64,000 bases of DNA. It comes from Aureococcus anophagefferens. Lineage: Eukaryota > Sar > Pelagophyceae > Pelagomonadales > Pelagomonadaceae. Below, one piece after another: positions 27,662 through 36,933 of the stretch; position 1 is the first letter of the stretch, and each line of letters begins with the position of its first letter. The position numbers and the translations under genes were made by a program. The notes under the pieces are model-generated. The model did not search any database. It had not been told where the DNA came from and was given only the letters and a program-made list of their open reading frames with translations. The stretch spans positions 687,307 to 751,306 of the forward strand of contig NW_008705569.1 of the NCBI RefSeq assembly GCF_000186865.1, given 5' to 3'.

Positions 27662-27859
27662 CGAGGGTGCTGTGGAAAGGGGGCCGGGCGCGCCGCGGCG
27701 TCTTAAGTGAAGATCGAGCGTATCCTTTCGTGCGCGATGAGCGGGGGAGAAGGGTGTTATGACCGACTGGGAGGCTGTTGAGGCGTTTCGGCGAGCGCAA
27801 AACCAGCCACAAATCTTGAGCGCACTCTCTCTGTGCATAGGCACTCGAGAGCCATCAAA

Positions 27860-28459
27860 ATGCGCACCCTCCTCCTCGGCATCCTCGCCGTCGCGAACGC
27901 CAAAAACGTGCGCGGCACGCGCGAGACGTCGCGGGAGGAGCACGACAAGGAGGAGGCCCTCATGTACGACTGGTGGTGCGATACCATGGGCCACGGCGAC
28001 AGCTCCATTGCCTGCATCACGCGCGAGATGCGCGAGATCACGAGGCGGGCCCACCGCAACATGACCCGCATCACGACCATCGACGACGACGACATGAAGC
28101 GCCGGCCCGAGGCGGAGCAGCAGGACCGCCGCGACGCGATGGCTCGAGCGTTCCGCGACCAGATGCGCGAGGGCCGGCGCCGCACCCATTTTCGAGAGAC
28201 GTCGGGTGACGCGACGCCGACGCCTCATCACTTCGTAGGCGACGAGCGCCGGGCGCTCCACGACAAGCGCGACGCCGCGCGCGCGGCGCTCGCGGGAAGC
28301 CCGAGAGACCACAAGGACGACGAGCAGTTCGCCATGCGCGACGGCTTCTGCGAGCTACCCGAGAGCAAGGCACTGTCGATCTGCGAGGAGTGGCAGGAGC
28401 GGAAGAAGGTTAAGGCCGAGCGCGCCGCGCGCATGGACATGGGCCGCCGCCGCGCATGA
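27860..28459 (+). CDS. Secreted four-cysteine family protein, paralogue 3
   Basis: 199 residues, signal peptide MRTLLLGILAVANA. The conserved block reads MYDWWCDTMGHGDSSIACITREMREI, then a charged region with HDKRDAARAAL, then FAMRDGFCELPESKALSICEEW. The start is ATG 27860; the reading frame is open further upstream but lacks an ATG. Compared with paralogue 2 the pre-cysteine region is much shorter. The central helix motif (ALHDKR / AIHDKRHE / RLHEKRQAIK) is common to all three proteins. Function unknown. Confidence 0.75.
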   Translation: MRTLLLGILAVANAKNVRGTRETSREEHDKEEALMYDWWCDTMGHGDSSIACITREMREITRRAHRNMTRITTIDDDDMKRRPEAEQQDRRDAMARAFRDQMREGRRRTHFRETSGDATPTPHHFVGDERRALHDKRDAARAALAGSPRDHKDDEQFAMRDGFCELPESKALSICEEWQERKKVKAERAARMDMGRRRA

Positions 28460-28652
28460 GCGACCCGCCACTCCCCTAGCCCTTCCCTTCGATTCCTCCC
28501 TCCCTTCGATTCCTCCCTACGCCACGGGCGAGGTCCACTGAGTCGCGGGGACGACATACGCCGGCGCGGCGACGGCGAGCTGTCTCGCGTCGTTCGGTGG
28601 CTACCCGGGACGAAGCCGCGCTCTCGTGAACAAAGCAAGTTAAGCCACACGA

Positions 28653-29741
28653 TTAGCCCGTCCACCGCGTCGGCGGCACGGGGGCGCCGAGCGGCGGCGG
28701 CGGGCCGTCGGCGTCGTTCGCGCCGTGGGACCACACGTGGACGTCCGCGCGGCAGTTCGTGTAGAGCGTGACCGCGAACGCGACGTGGCGCGCCGCGAGG
28801 AAGTCGGACACGTCGAGCGCGCGCGGCTCGTAGTTGAGGTCGTCCGAAAAGAAGTCGGCCATGATCGCAAGGGCGTGCGAAGTCATCGAGGTCCGGCACC
28901 CGTAGCGCAGGCTGCCGCCCTCGAGCCGGAGGCGGAGGACCGCCGCTCCCAACTGTGCCTCGGGCCAGTCCGTGCGCAGCGGCCGCCGCGTCGCCGGGTC
29001 CAGGTAGCGCTCGATGGAATCGCGGCCCTTCTCGCGCGCGATCCAGTGGCCCGAGAACGAGTTCCAGCCGACGCCCGGCAGCGCCGCCGCCAGGCGCCGC
29101 GGCGACGCCAGGGACGGGTAGGGCGCGGGCTCCGGGGCGTCGTCGACGGCGACGAGGCCCACTGTCGCGTATGTGTTAGCAAAGTTGGATATGACGAAGG
29201 CCGCGACGTCGACGCCGCCGCGGCCGACGGGGCCGCCGATGACCAGGGTCCGGCATTCGAAGGGCTTCAGGCTCCGATGCCGGAACGACACGCTGTGCCC
29301 GTGGTAATTCGTGCAGCCGGGAGGCGGTGCGTCCTCGGAGGCGACCGTCGCGCATTCGAGGAAGCGCCACGCGGCGGCTCGGCGGCGGCGCGAGAGCGCG
29401 AGGTTGCGCGGGCTCGTCTTCGGCGCCGCGAAGGCCTCGGCCGCGCGAGCGAGCTTCTTCGCCGCGATGGCTACGCCGAAGAGGTCCCGCGTCGAGTCCG
29501 CGAGGCGGTTCGCCGCGGCCGGGCTCCGCGTCGTCCCGCTGTGCCCGCTGAGGAACGCCAGGGTCGTCATCAAGCAGTCGTTCGGCATCCGGACGAGCGC
29601 GTTGTGCGGCGCGCGATGCCGCTTCGCGACGCGCGTTTCCGCCGCGCCCTCGGACAGCGGGCGCTTCTTGCGTCGCTTCGCGTCGCGATCCGGCGCATCG
29701 GAGGCCACGCTCGGGACGAGCGGCGCGTCTGCGCGCGCCAT
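28653..29741 (-). CDS. Hypothetical protein with F-box-like N-terminus
   Basis: 362 residues from ATG 29741 (MARADAP). A basic segment (AKRRKKRP) is followed by LVRMPNDCLMTTLAFLSG, which looks like the start of an F-box. The rest contains a probable beta-rich domain (HSVSFRHRSLKPFECRTLVIGG, VGWNSFSGHWIA, HVAFAVTLYTNCRADVHVW). I do not recognise this domain. It is head to head with another F-box gene (29931), 189 bp apart, which suggests a shared promoter or an old duplication. If the F-box is real it would be an SCF-type ubiquitin ligase substrate receptor (inference). Confidence 0.6.
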   Translation of the reverse strand: MARADAPLVPSVASDAPDRDAKRRKKRPLSEGAAETRVAKRHRAPHNALVRMPNDCLMTTLAFLSGHSGTTRSPAAANRLADSTRDLFGVAIAAKKLARAAEAFAAPKTSPRNLALSRRRRAAAWRFLECATVASEDAPPPGCTNYHGHSVSFRHRSLKPFECRTLVIGGPVGRGGVDVAAFVISNFANTYATVGLVAVDDAPEPAPYPSLASPRRLAAALPGVGWNSFSGHWIAREKGRDSIERYLDPATRRPLRTDWPEAQLGAAVLRLRLEGGSLRYGCRTSMTSHALAIMADFFSDDLNYEPRALDVSDFLAARHVAFAVTLYTNCRADVHVWSHGANDADGPPPPLGAPVPPTRWTG

Positions 29742-29930
29742 CAGAGAGCGTCTGTGAGAGCGCCTCTCGAGCAGGACAACGTTGCTCTGCACGTTTACCT
29801 TCTGGCGCGTTCGAGACGACGTCGCCTTCGGAGTCTGGGCCCCTGCGAACAATCTATCGTGGCCTCGACGACCGGCAGCGCGTCGCCCTTGGTCCTCACA
29901 CCACTCACACCCACCACAAACCGCCGGCGC

Positions 29931-30791
29931 ATGGCGCGAACTCGCGACCGCCTCACGTCGCTCCCCGACGGCGTCCTCGCGACCTGCGTCGCCTTCCTCG
30001 GCTACGCGGGCGTCCCGCGCTTCGCCGCCGTCTCAAAACACACGAACGCCCTCACGAAGGGCCCGCTCTGCTGGCGCCTCTTCCTCGAGGACGAGTACGC
30101 CGCCGCACAGTCGGCGGAGCGGTCCATGGCGCGGCTCCGGACGCGCGCGTCGCTGCGGTGGGGCGGCGGCACGCGGCGCGCGCGCGCGCGGCGCGAGCGC
30201 GCGGAGGCGCACCTCGACGCCGCGTCCGACGGCGCGGGCTGGGAGGCGGCCTTCCGCGACCTCGTCGGCGAGCGGCGCAGCGAGGCGCGGAGCCTCCGGC
30301 GGCGCCTCGCGCTCCTCGACCACGTCGTGGGCTGCGACGCGCCGGCGACGTGCGCCGTCGAACGCTGCGGCAAGCTGAAGCTGCTCATCGCCCACGGCGC
30401 CTCCTGCGACGCGCGGCCCCGGGCCTGCACGATGTGCGACCGGCTCTGGCAGCTGCTGCGCCAGCACTCGGAGCGGTGCCGGTCCGGGCCGTCGTGCCTC
30501 GTGCCGGCCTGCGGCCAGTTCAAGGACCTGCGGCGCAAGGCCGAGTTCTCGCCCGCGCTCCGCTACGTCATCGCGCGCCTCGAGCGGCGCGCGGCGGCGG
30601 AGAGCGCCTTCGCGAGCCTGCGGCGCCACCGGACGCCGGCGGACGCGCTCCGGCGCTTGGTCGAGCGCCGCGGCCGCCGGGACGCGCTCCGCCGGCTCCG
30701 CGCGGCCGCGAGCCGCGGCGCCGCGCTCCGCGCGATGCGCGGCGTCCTCGTCAAGCACGCGCTCAAGGACTCCCTCGCGCGCTTCGCCTAG
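29931..30791 (+). CDS. F-box protein with TAZ-like zinc finger
   Basis: 286 residues from ATG 29931. An N-terminal F-box reads LTSLPDGVLATCVAFLG...FAAVSKHTNAL...CWRLFLEDEY. The central region has Cys/His spacing of a TAZ finger: LDHVVGCDAPATCAVERCGKLKLLIAH, CTMCDRLWQLLRQHSERC, CLVPACGQFKDLRRKA; TAZ domains in CBP/p300 and plant BT proteins are protein-interaction modules. The C-terminal region is Arg/Leu-rich and helical. This could be an SCF adaptor whose TAZ domain binds a transcription factor (inference). Its stop lies 5 bp from the stop of the GT90 gene on the other strand, an example of the extreme compaction here. Confidence 0.8.
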   Translation: MARTRDRLTSLPDGVLATCVAFLGYAGVPRFAAVSKHTNALTKGPLCWRLFLEDEYAAAQSAERSMARLRTRASLRWGGGTRRARARRERAEAHLDAASDGAGWEAAFRDLVGERRSEARSLRRRLALLDHVVGCDAPATCAVERCGKLKLLIAHGASCDARPRACTMCDRLWQLLRQHSERCRSGPSCLVPACGQFKDLRRKAEFSPALRYVIARLERRAAAESAFASLRRHRTPADALRRLVERRGRRDALRRLRAAASRGAALRAMRGVLVKHALKDSLARFA

Positions 30792-30796
30792 AGATC

Positions 30797-31945
30797 CTAC
30801 CCGTCGGGGCAGCACCGCGCGAGCCGGTCGCCGCGGTCCTGGAGCCGCGCGACCTCGGCGACGAGCGCGGCCCAGTAGCAGAGCGCCGCGTCGGCGCCGA
30901 GCTCGCGCAGCGCGAACGCCTGGGACCGCCGCCCCACTTCGCGCGCGAACTCGTCGTGGCTTCTCAGGAACGCGACGGCGTCGGCGAGGTCGTCGACGGA
31001 GTCCGGCCGGTAGATCGTGACGTTCGGCTCCAGGCGGTCGTAGAAGAACTCCTCGTAGCGCACGTCGTCGCCGTAGCGGCGCCCGCCCTCGGGCTGGTTG
31101 TGGAGGCCGCCCGCGTGCTCCGGGAAGACGACGACGGAGCCGCACTTCAACAAATTCTTCAGCCGCCCGGAGCAGGCGCTGCCGTGCAGGTACAGGACGT
31201 ACTTCGACACGCACTGCTGCGCCGGCGACACGGCGCGCGACTCCGCCATGTCGAGCGCGCCGGCGAACGCGGGGAACAGGTCCGGCCGGTTCTGGTAGTT
31301 CGCCGCGCGCGCGCGCTCGTACGAGCCGCCGCCGTGGAAGATCGTTCCGCGGAACCAGACGGCGTCGCTCCGGTTCGCCCAGGGCTTCGCGGCGCCGCGG
31401 ATGCGCGCGCCGTGCGCCGTCGCGTTCTCCGGTTGCTGCGATCGACCGTCGCCGTCGGCCCAGAAGCTGCCCTCCGGCGCGAGCGCGCTCAGGCTGTCGT
31501 TCGACCGGCGGCACCAGGTCGCGAGCGGCGCGAGGACCTTGGGGTCGGCGGACGCGTTGTTGATCTGGTCCTTCGGCACGTGGTCCGACGTCGTGTAGTA
31601 GAAGGGTTGTCTCAGGAGCGGCACGTCGCAGTGGCGCGCGAGCGCGGCCTTCACGAAGTCGACGACGACCTCCGCGCGGCCGTGGTAGCCGCCGACGCCC
31701 TTCACGATGTTGTCTCCGTGGTGCCCCGAGATCGTCACGTAGCCGTCGAGCTTCGCGTTCGTCGCGCGGAGCTCGTCGCGGCGCCTCGAAGCCATGCCCG
31801 CCGTGATGCCGCTGTCGTGCCACGGCGCGAGGTCGCGGTCGATGCGGCCGAGCAGCTCGGGGTAGTCCGCGCGGCACTGGGCGACCGTGCGCGTGCAGAA
31901 TTGTTTGGCATTCGCCGCGGCCGCGGCGAGGAGCAGGACGCGCAT
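30797..31945 (-). CDS. GT90 / CAP10-family glycosyltransferase, secretory pathway
   Basis: 382 residues with signal peptide MRVLLLAAAAANA. The C-terminal half matches the CAP10/POGLUT-type fold: SKYVLYLHGSACSGRLKNLLKCGSVVVFPEH, a DVRYEEFFYDRLEP segment, then DDLADAVAFLRSHDEFAREVGRRSQAF. Family members (protein O-glucosyltransferases, fungal capsule xylosyltransferases) transfer sugar from UDP-sugars in the ER/Golgi. The N-terminal half has conserved-looking SGHHGDNIVKG and WFRGTIFHGGGSYERA motifs, the latter in the position of the family's WRG donor-site region. The start is ATG 31945. Acceptor unknown. Confidence 0.82.
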   Translation of the reverse strand: MRVLLLAAAAANAKQFCTRTVAQCRADYPELLGRIDRDLAPWHDSGITAGMASRRRDELRATNAKLDGYVTISGHHGDNIVKGVGGYHGRAEVVVDFVKAALARHCDVPLLRQPFYYTTSDHVPKDQINNASADPKVLAPLATWCRRSNDSLSALAPEGSFWADGDGRSQQPENATAHGARIRGAAKPWANRSDAVWFRGTIFHGGGSYERARAANYQNRPDLFPAFAGALDMAESRAVSPAQQCVSKYVLYLHGSACSGRLKNLLKCGSVVVFPEHAGGLHNQPEGGRRYGDDVRYEEFFYDRLEPNVTIYRPDSVDDLADAVAFLRSHDEFAREVGRRSQAFALRELGADAALCYWAALVAEVARLQDRGDRLARCCPDG

Positions 31946-32078
31946 CACATCGCAAGCGGGCAGCCTCCTCTCTCCTATTTTTTTCTTGAATGTTCAACCA
32001 TTCGATCTTGCCTCTAGAGCTCTTCCGAGAAGCTTGCCCAATCGAGTGTGTCAAGCTCGTGGTGCGCAGCTCGCCTCG

Positions 32079-32810
32079 ATGAGCCTGCGGTGCCTGGGCC
32101 GCGCCCTGAAATATGTCAAATCCGTGGAATGGGCGGTGACCTCGACCGGTGGCGCCGCCATCGCCGCGCTGCAGGTCGTCCACCACAAACACTGTCCCGA
32201 TCCCAACTGCGAGAACGAGGGCCACTGCCACATCCGCGTGCGGCGCGTCGACGGCACCTCGGGCGCCGAGTGGGTGCGCGCGAACGGGACGTTGGACCAG
32301 TGCCGCGAGAGCATCGGGCGCTGCTTCAAGGGCGTTCCGATCGACGTCTTCGACGAGATCTTCGAGGCCGACGAGCGCGGCCTCTCGCGGGAGTGTTTGG
32401 ATTTGGTCGAGGCCGCGGCGGCGGCGCGGCACGGGGCGGTGGTGGGCGAGTGCGCCATCTGCATGGAAGATTTGGACGGCATGCAGGTCGTCGGCGGTTT
32501 CGCGAAGCTCCGCGTCTCGGTGCTACCCTGCGGCCACGCTTTCCACCTCTCCTGCTACAAGCAGTGGGCCCGGAAGCACACGACGTGCCCAGTGTGCCGT
32601 TCAGAGGTCACGTTGGAGGCGCTCCGCGCCGCAGCGGGGCCGGAGGCGTCGTCGGCGCCGCCCGCGAAGATGCCCGCGCTCGCGCCCGAGCCCTCGGCGG
32701 CGACGCCGCAGCCGAAGCGGAGCCGCTTCTGGCGCGGCAGCCGCCTGTCGACGATGCTCTCCTCGTCCCTGCCGCGCATCCGCACGACGCGCCGCCACGC
32801 GCGCCAATAG
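32079..32810 (+). CDS. RING-H2 zinc-finger protein, probable E3 ubiquitin ligase
   Basis: 243 residues from ATG 32079 (MSLRCLG). The RING-H2 domain at about residues 127-175 is CAICMEDL, CGHAFHLSCYKQW and CPVC, a C3H2C3 ligand set with the tryptophan typical of E2 contact. An N-terminal hydrophobic segment (VEWAVTSTGGAAIAALQVV) may be a weak membrane anchor, and a Cys/His cluster follows (HHKHCPDPNCENEGHCH). The C-terminus is Ser/Pro/Arg-rich. The frame upstream of the ATG overlaps the GT90 gene on the other strand and is not considered coding. Confidence 0.85.
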   Translation: MSLRCLGRALKYVKSVEWAVTSTGGAAIAALQVVHHKHCPDPNCENEGHCHIRVRRVDGTSGAEWVRANGTLDQCRESIGRCFKGVPIDVFDEIFEADERGLSRECLDLVEAAAAARHGAVVGECAICMEDLDGMQVVGGFAKLRVSVLPCGHAFHLSCYKQWARKHTTCPVCRSEVTLEALRAAAGPEASSAPPAKMPALAPEPSAATPQPKRSRFWRGSRLSTMLSSSLPRIRTTRRHARQ

Positions 32811-32886
32811 CCGCCGCGGCAGCGAGCCGCTAAATTTTTGTTTACGTTCAAGTTGACTCACTTGAAATTCGCGGAAAGCCGGGCTG

Positions 32887-33007
32887 CCCAGGCAGCATCC
32901 TCGTCGTCGGCATCCGCGTCGTCGGCTCCTCGTCGTCAGGCATCCTCGTCGTCGGCATCCGCGTCGTTGGCATCCTCGTCGTCAGGCATCCTCGTCGTCG
33001 TCATCCA
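32887..33007 (+). repeat. Short tandem copies of the gene-start motif upstream of the monooxygenase
   Basis: About seven imperfect 15-16-bp copies of ggcatcctcgtcgtc lie directly upstream of ATG 33013. The same bases occur at codons 3-7 of the gene, where they encode GILVV of the FAD-binding strand. The copies are not in one frame with the gene. Confidence 0.85.
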
Positions 33008-33012
33008 TTGCA

Positions 33013-34743
33013 ATGGCCGGCATCCTCGTCGTCGGCCTCGGGCCCTGCGGCCTCGCGGCCGTCAAGGAGTGCGCGGCGAACGGCCTCGACGTCGTCGGCG
33101 TCGACGCCGCCGCGGAGATCGGCGGCGTGTTCCGCGCGCACGACGACGGCTGCTACGAGGGCCTGCACCTCACGACCTCGAACGTCATGATGGCCTTCGG
33201 CGACTTTCCCCCGAACGACGGCTGGATCAAGTACAGCACGAAGGACGAGTACGCCGCCTACCTGAAGCGCTACGTGGACACGTTCGACCTCGCGAAGCGC
33301 CTCGAACTGCGGACGAGAGTGATACGCGCGTCGCGGGACAACGGCGCCTGGAAGGTCGTGACGCTCTACAATAACTTCGACGTCACGCGCGACTTCGCGG
33401 GCCTCGTCGTCGCCACGGGCGCGAACGCGACGCCGAAAATGCCGACCTGCTTCGCGGGCTTCCAGGGAAACATCACCCACTCCAAGGACTACAAGGAGCG
33501 GTCGCGCTTCGCCGGCGCGCGCGTGCTCGTCGTCGGCGCGGGCGAGTCCGCGTCGGACGTCGCCGCGGAGATCGCCCGGGTCGCCGAAGCGACGACAATT
33601 TGGAGCCGGCGGCCCGTCGTCTTCGCGCCGCGGTTTCCGGAGCTCAACCTCACGGACCCGAATCACGACGAGTACGCGACGCTCCTCGATTCGAAGGCGC
33701 TCCGCGTCAACGACTTCCTCGAGTGGGCGACGACGGCGCGCGTCGGGTCCTTCTGGCCCGTCTGGGCCTACGGCGGCGCGCGCCAGCTCTTTTGGCGGCT
33801 CCTGCGCTCCGACGGACGCGCGCCGGCCCAGGCGCGCGAGATGGCCCGGGGCGCGCTCCTGGCGACGAACGGGCACGGGGTGCGCGCCTTCTGGCAGGCG
33901 GACCAGTCCCAGTGGGTGACGAAGAACGCGCGCGTCTGCAAGGCCATCGCGGAGGGATCGGTGCGCCACGTCGTCGCCGAATCGGTGGCATCGTGCTCGG
34001 GCTCCGAGGTCACGTTCTCCACGGGCGAGCGCGTCGCCGCGGACGCCATCGTCTGCTGCACGGGCTACGGCCTCGACTTCTCCTGGATCGCCGCGGACCT
34101 CGGCTGCGACGCCGCGCGGCCCCGCGAGCTCTACAAGCACTGCTTCCCGCCGAATTTCAAGGACGCGCCCGTCGCGTTCCTGGGCCTCGCGCGGGGCCAC
34201 CAGGGCGGCATCCCCCAGTGCGGCGAGCTCCAGGCGCGCTACGCGGCGCTGCTCTTCGCCGGGAAGGCCGCGCTGCCGGAGGATTTTCGCGCGCGCGCGG
34301 CGGCCGAGGGCGCCGCGGAGCGCGAGTACTACGGCCGGTCGCCGAACCTGGAGGTGCTCGTGGATTTACCGTCCTACATGGAGAGCGTGGCGCGCCTCAT
34401 CGGCTGCGAGCCGCGCGTGCCCTGGTGGCGGCCCGCGCTCTGCGTCAAGTTCCTCTTCTACCCCGCGTGGCCCTGCTGGTACCGGCTCCGCGGCCCGGGC
34501 GCGGACGAAGCGGCGGCCATGGCCGTCCTCGACGCGTTCCCGCTGGCCAAGTCCCTCAAGTTCACGCCGTTCCTGCCGCTCTTCCCCGTCTTCTGGGGCT
34601 TCCAGCGCGGCGTCAACGTCGCCGCGTTCCCCTTCGTCCGCGGGACCCCGGGGCCGCTCCGGCCCGGCTGGCTCGGCGCGACGTCGAAGCACTTCGTCCT
34701 CCACGGTAACGCGCTGCGCTTCGTGGACCTCGTGATGCCCTAA
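33013..34743 (+). CDS. Flavin-containing monooxygenase (FMO family)
   Basis: 576 residues. The FAD motif GLGPCGLAAV lies at the N-terminus, the FMO identifying motif as FQGNITHSKDYK, and the NADPH-binding motif as VVGAGESASDVAAEIA. A later CCTGYGLDFSW matches the conserved (C/A)TGY segment of FMOs. The family oxygenates soft nucleophiles (S, N) or carbonyls with NADPH and O2. The C-terminus contains hydrophobic stretches (LCVKFLFYPAWPCWY, FLPLFPVFWGF) that may attach it to the ER membrane. The start is ATG 33013, which begins the first Rossmann strand after one residue as usual for FMOs. The substrate is unknown. Confidence 0.9.
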   Translation: MAGILVVGLGPCGLAAVKECAANGLDVVGVDAAAEIGGVFRAHDDGCYEGLHLTTSNVMMAFGDFPPNDGWIKYSTKDEYAAYLKRYVDTFDLAKRLELRTRVIRASRDNGAWKVVTLYNNFDVTRDFAGLVVATGANATPKMPTCFAGFQGNITHSKDYKERSRFAGARVLVVGAGESASDVAAEIARVAEATTIWSRRPVVFAPRFPELNLTDPNHDEYATLLDSKALRVNDFLEWATTARVGSFWPVWAYGGARQLFWRLLRSDGRAPAQAREMARGALLATNGHGVRAFWQADQSQWVTKNARVCKAIAEGSVRHVVAESVASCSGSEVTFSTGERVAADAIVCCTGYGLDFSWIAADLGCDAARPRELYKHCFPPNFKDAPVAFLGLARGHQGGIPQCGELQARYAALLFAGKAALPEDFRARAAAEGAAEREYYGRSPNLEVLVDLPSYMESVARLIGCEPRVPWWRPALCVKFLFYPAWPCWYRLRGPGADEAAAMAVLDAFPLAKSLKFTPFLPLFPVFWGFQRGVNVAAFPFVRGTPGPLRPGWLGATSKHFVLHGNALRFVDLVMP

Positions 34744-34765
34744 CGACACGGTAAGGGGGTGAACA

Positions 34766-35863
34766 TTAGAAGTCGGCCCAGGGGTCGACCTGGGGCTGGT
34801 CCGCGTCGGCGAGGGGCGCCGGCGGCTCGCCCGTGTCGTGGAACCAGTCGAGGTACCCCTCGTCCGGCGAGAAGGGCGGCGGGTTCGCGATGAGGGACGC
34901 CTTCCAGATCGCCGCGCCGAAGCCCGGCACGGCCTCCGCGGCCCGCCGCCGCGCGTCGGGCGCGCGCTTGTTCAACAGCGCGCGCACGATGGCGCCGACG
35001 ATGGGCGCCTCGAAGGCCGGCAGGTCCGGCTCGGAGCCCGTGATCAGCCCCGCGAGCTCGAAGGGGTTCTCCGCGCGGAACGGCGGCCGTCCCGACGCGA
35101 GCTCGCAGAGCAGGACGCCCAGGGCCCAGAAGTCGACGCCCGGCCCGTGGCCCACCTTGGAGACCATCTCCGGCGCCATGCAGTGGGGCGTGCCGCAGTA
35201 GGTGAAATGGATCTTCGGGTCGTCGGGGTCGAACTTCGCGGCGGCGCCGAAATCCACTAAAATCGCGCGGCCCTTGTCGTTCAACACGACGTTCGACGCC
35301 TTGACGTCGCGGTGGATGACCCCCCACTCGTGGCAGTGGGCGAGCGCGTCGGCGACGTTCGCCGCGTAGTACGTCGCCGTCGCGCAGTCGAGGCGCCCCC
35401 GCCGCCGCACGTGCCGGTAGAGCGGCCCGCCGAGCGCCGCGGTCATCGCAACGAAGACGTGGGCGTCCGTCTTCGCCGTCTTCACCAACGCCGCGACGTG
35501 GGGGTGGTCCAGCGTCCGCATGGCGTCGCGCTCCGCGACGATCGCGGGCGGGTTGCAGAATTGGAGGTCGTACTTTTTCACGACGACGGCGGCGTCGTCG
35601 TCGCTCCGCCGGCAGAGCAGGACCGTGCCGCTCCGCTTCGCCGACAGCGTGAGGCAGTGGCTGAAGGTGCCCAGCGCCTCCGGCAGGTCGAAGGCGCCCG
35701 TCCTCGGCGGTCCGCGGGGCCGCGCCTCGGGCACGGCGGGCACCGCGGCCGGCGCGGCGTCGGGCGACGACGGCGCCGGCGCCGTCGCGACGTGGGACGT
35801 GACGACGGTCGTCACGCGCGTGTCGTCCTCGCGCACGGACACGGCCCCGCGGTCGTTCTCCAT
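34766..35863 (-). CDS. AGC-type serine/threonine protein kinase (PKA-like)
   Basis: 365 residues. Kinase motifs are ATP lysine in AVVVKKYDL, HRDVKASNVVLN, DFG, and CMAPEM; the T-loop is short and PKA-like (FTYCGTPHCMAPE). The glycine-rich loop is poorly conserved (LGTFSHCLTLSAKRSGTV), but all catalytic residues are present, so activity is likely. The C-tail (SPDEGYLDWF) recalls the AGC tail near the hydrophobic motif. The N-terminal 60 residues are low complexity. The start is the first ATG, 35863 (MENDRG), although the frame remains open upstream to about 36172 without ATG. No cyclic-nucleotide domain is attached. Confidence 0.85.
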   Translation of the reverse strand: MENDRGAVSVREDDTRVTTVVTSHVATAPAPSSPDAAPAAVPAVPEARPRGPPRTGAFDLPEALGTFSHCLTLSAKRSGTVLLCRRSDDDAAVVVKKYDLQFCNPPAIVAERDAMRTLDHPHVAALVKTAKTDAHVFVAMTAALGGPLYRHVRRRGRLDCATATYYAANVADALAHCHEWGVIHRDVKASNVVLNDKGRAILVDFGAAAKFDPDDPKIHFTYCGTPHCMAPEMVSKVGHGPGVDFWALGVLLCELASGRPPFRAENPFELAGLITGSEPDLPAFEAPIVGAIVRALLNKRAPDARRRAAEAVPGFGAAIWKASLIANPPPFSPDEGYLDWFHDTGEPPAPLADADQPQVDPWADF

Positions 35864-36184
35864 CTCCGCCGGCGCCGACTGCGACCGGAGCCGCTGCGCC
35901 GGCAGCACCGCCACCGGCCGCCACTCGCAGCCCGCGAGCGGGAGCGGGAGTGGGCAGCCCCCGCGCCCGCGGCGCTCCAGCGAAGGGCTCGCCGTCGTGG
36001 CGTCCGGAGGTCCTCGGAACGGGCGACGGGCAAGCAACGTTGTGCGAGGTTCGAACGAGGCGAAGAGCTTCGGACTTGTCAATAGCGCGCTCCACGGCAC
36101 CTTTCCTGCAAGCTCGCCTTTGCAAATCCAAGTTTGATTCGCAGCGCGCTTTAGCCAGCAGTCAAAGCCCAACCACTCGCGATC

Positions 36185-36933
36185 ATGGTGCGCGCCGCGC
36201 GCCCCGCCACGCCGCGCCCGCCGCCGCTCCCCGCCGCCCGCCCGCTCCCGCCGCTCTCCCCGCCCGCTCCCGCCCCCTCGCGCCCGGCGCCCGCCTTTTT
36301 CGGGGCCGGCGCCGGGCTGCCCGGGCTAAACAGTTCCGCTGGTAACGCCGGGCAGCCCCGCCGCCCCGGGCGCCCGCCGCGCCGCCCGCCCCGCCCCGGC
36401 CTCCGCCGCGCGCCGGACGCGCGCGCTCACCGCCTCGCCCCCCCTCGCAGCCCAAGCGTCCCACCAAAACCTACGAGCGCCCCGGCCTCTCCGAGGAGGA
36501 GATCGAGGAGATCCGCGAGGCCTTCAACCTCTTCGACACGGACGGCTCCGGCACGATCGACCCCAAGGAGCTCAAGGCGGCCATGCAGTCCCTCGGCTTC
36601 GAGGCCAAGAACCAGACCATCTACCAGATGATCGGCGACATCGACAAGGACAACTCGGGCTCCATCGACTTCGAGGAGTTCCTCGACATGATGACGGCGA
36701 AGATGTCCGACAAGGACACGCGCGAGGACATCCAGAAGGTCTTCAACCTCTTCGACGACGACCAGACCGGCCACATCACGCTCCGCAACCTCAAGCGGGT
36801 GGCCAAGGAGCTCGGCGAGACCATGTCCGACGCGGAGCTCATGGAGATGATCGAGCGCGCCGACACGGACCAGGACGGCGAGATCTCACCCGACGAGTTC
36901 TACGGCATCATGACCAAGAAGACCTTCACGTAA
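36185..36933 (+). CDS. CETN: Centrin (caltractin), start codon in its own exon
   Basis: A four-EF-hand calcium-binding protein of centrioles, basal bodies and spindle poles. Loops read [36 protein letters not shown] and [12 protein letters not shown]; loop 3 lacks a glutamate at position 12, as is common in centrins. The C-terminus MTKKTF is close to the centrin target-binding end. The coding exon starts at 36451 after CGCAG. The only GT-AG solution I find that keeps the frame uses ATG 36185 followed directly by a donor GT (intron 36188-36450, 263 bp), giving [14 protein letters not shown] and 161 residues. The intron carries a GC hairpin near 36310-36358 (GGCTGCCCGG against CCGGGCAGCC). Confidence 0.85.

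Noticed and set aside
28725..29930. Upstream open extension of the F-box/TAZ gene
   Set aside because: No ATG, antisense to the neighbouring gene, and Arg-rich. The start was placed at 29931.
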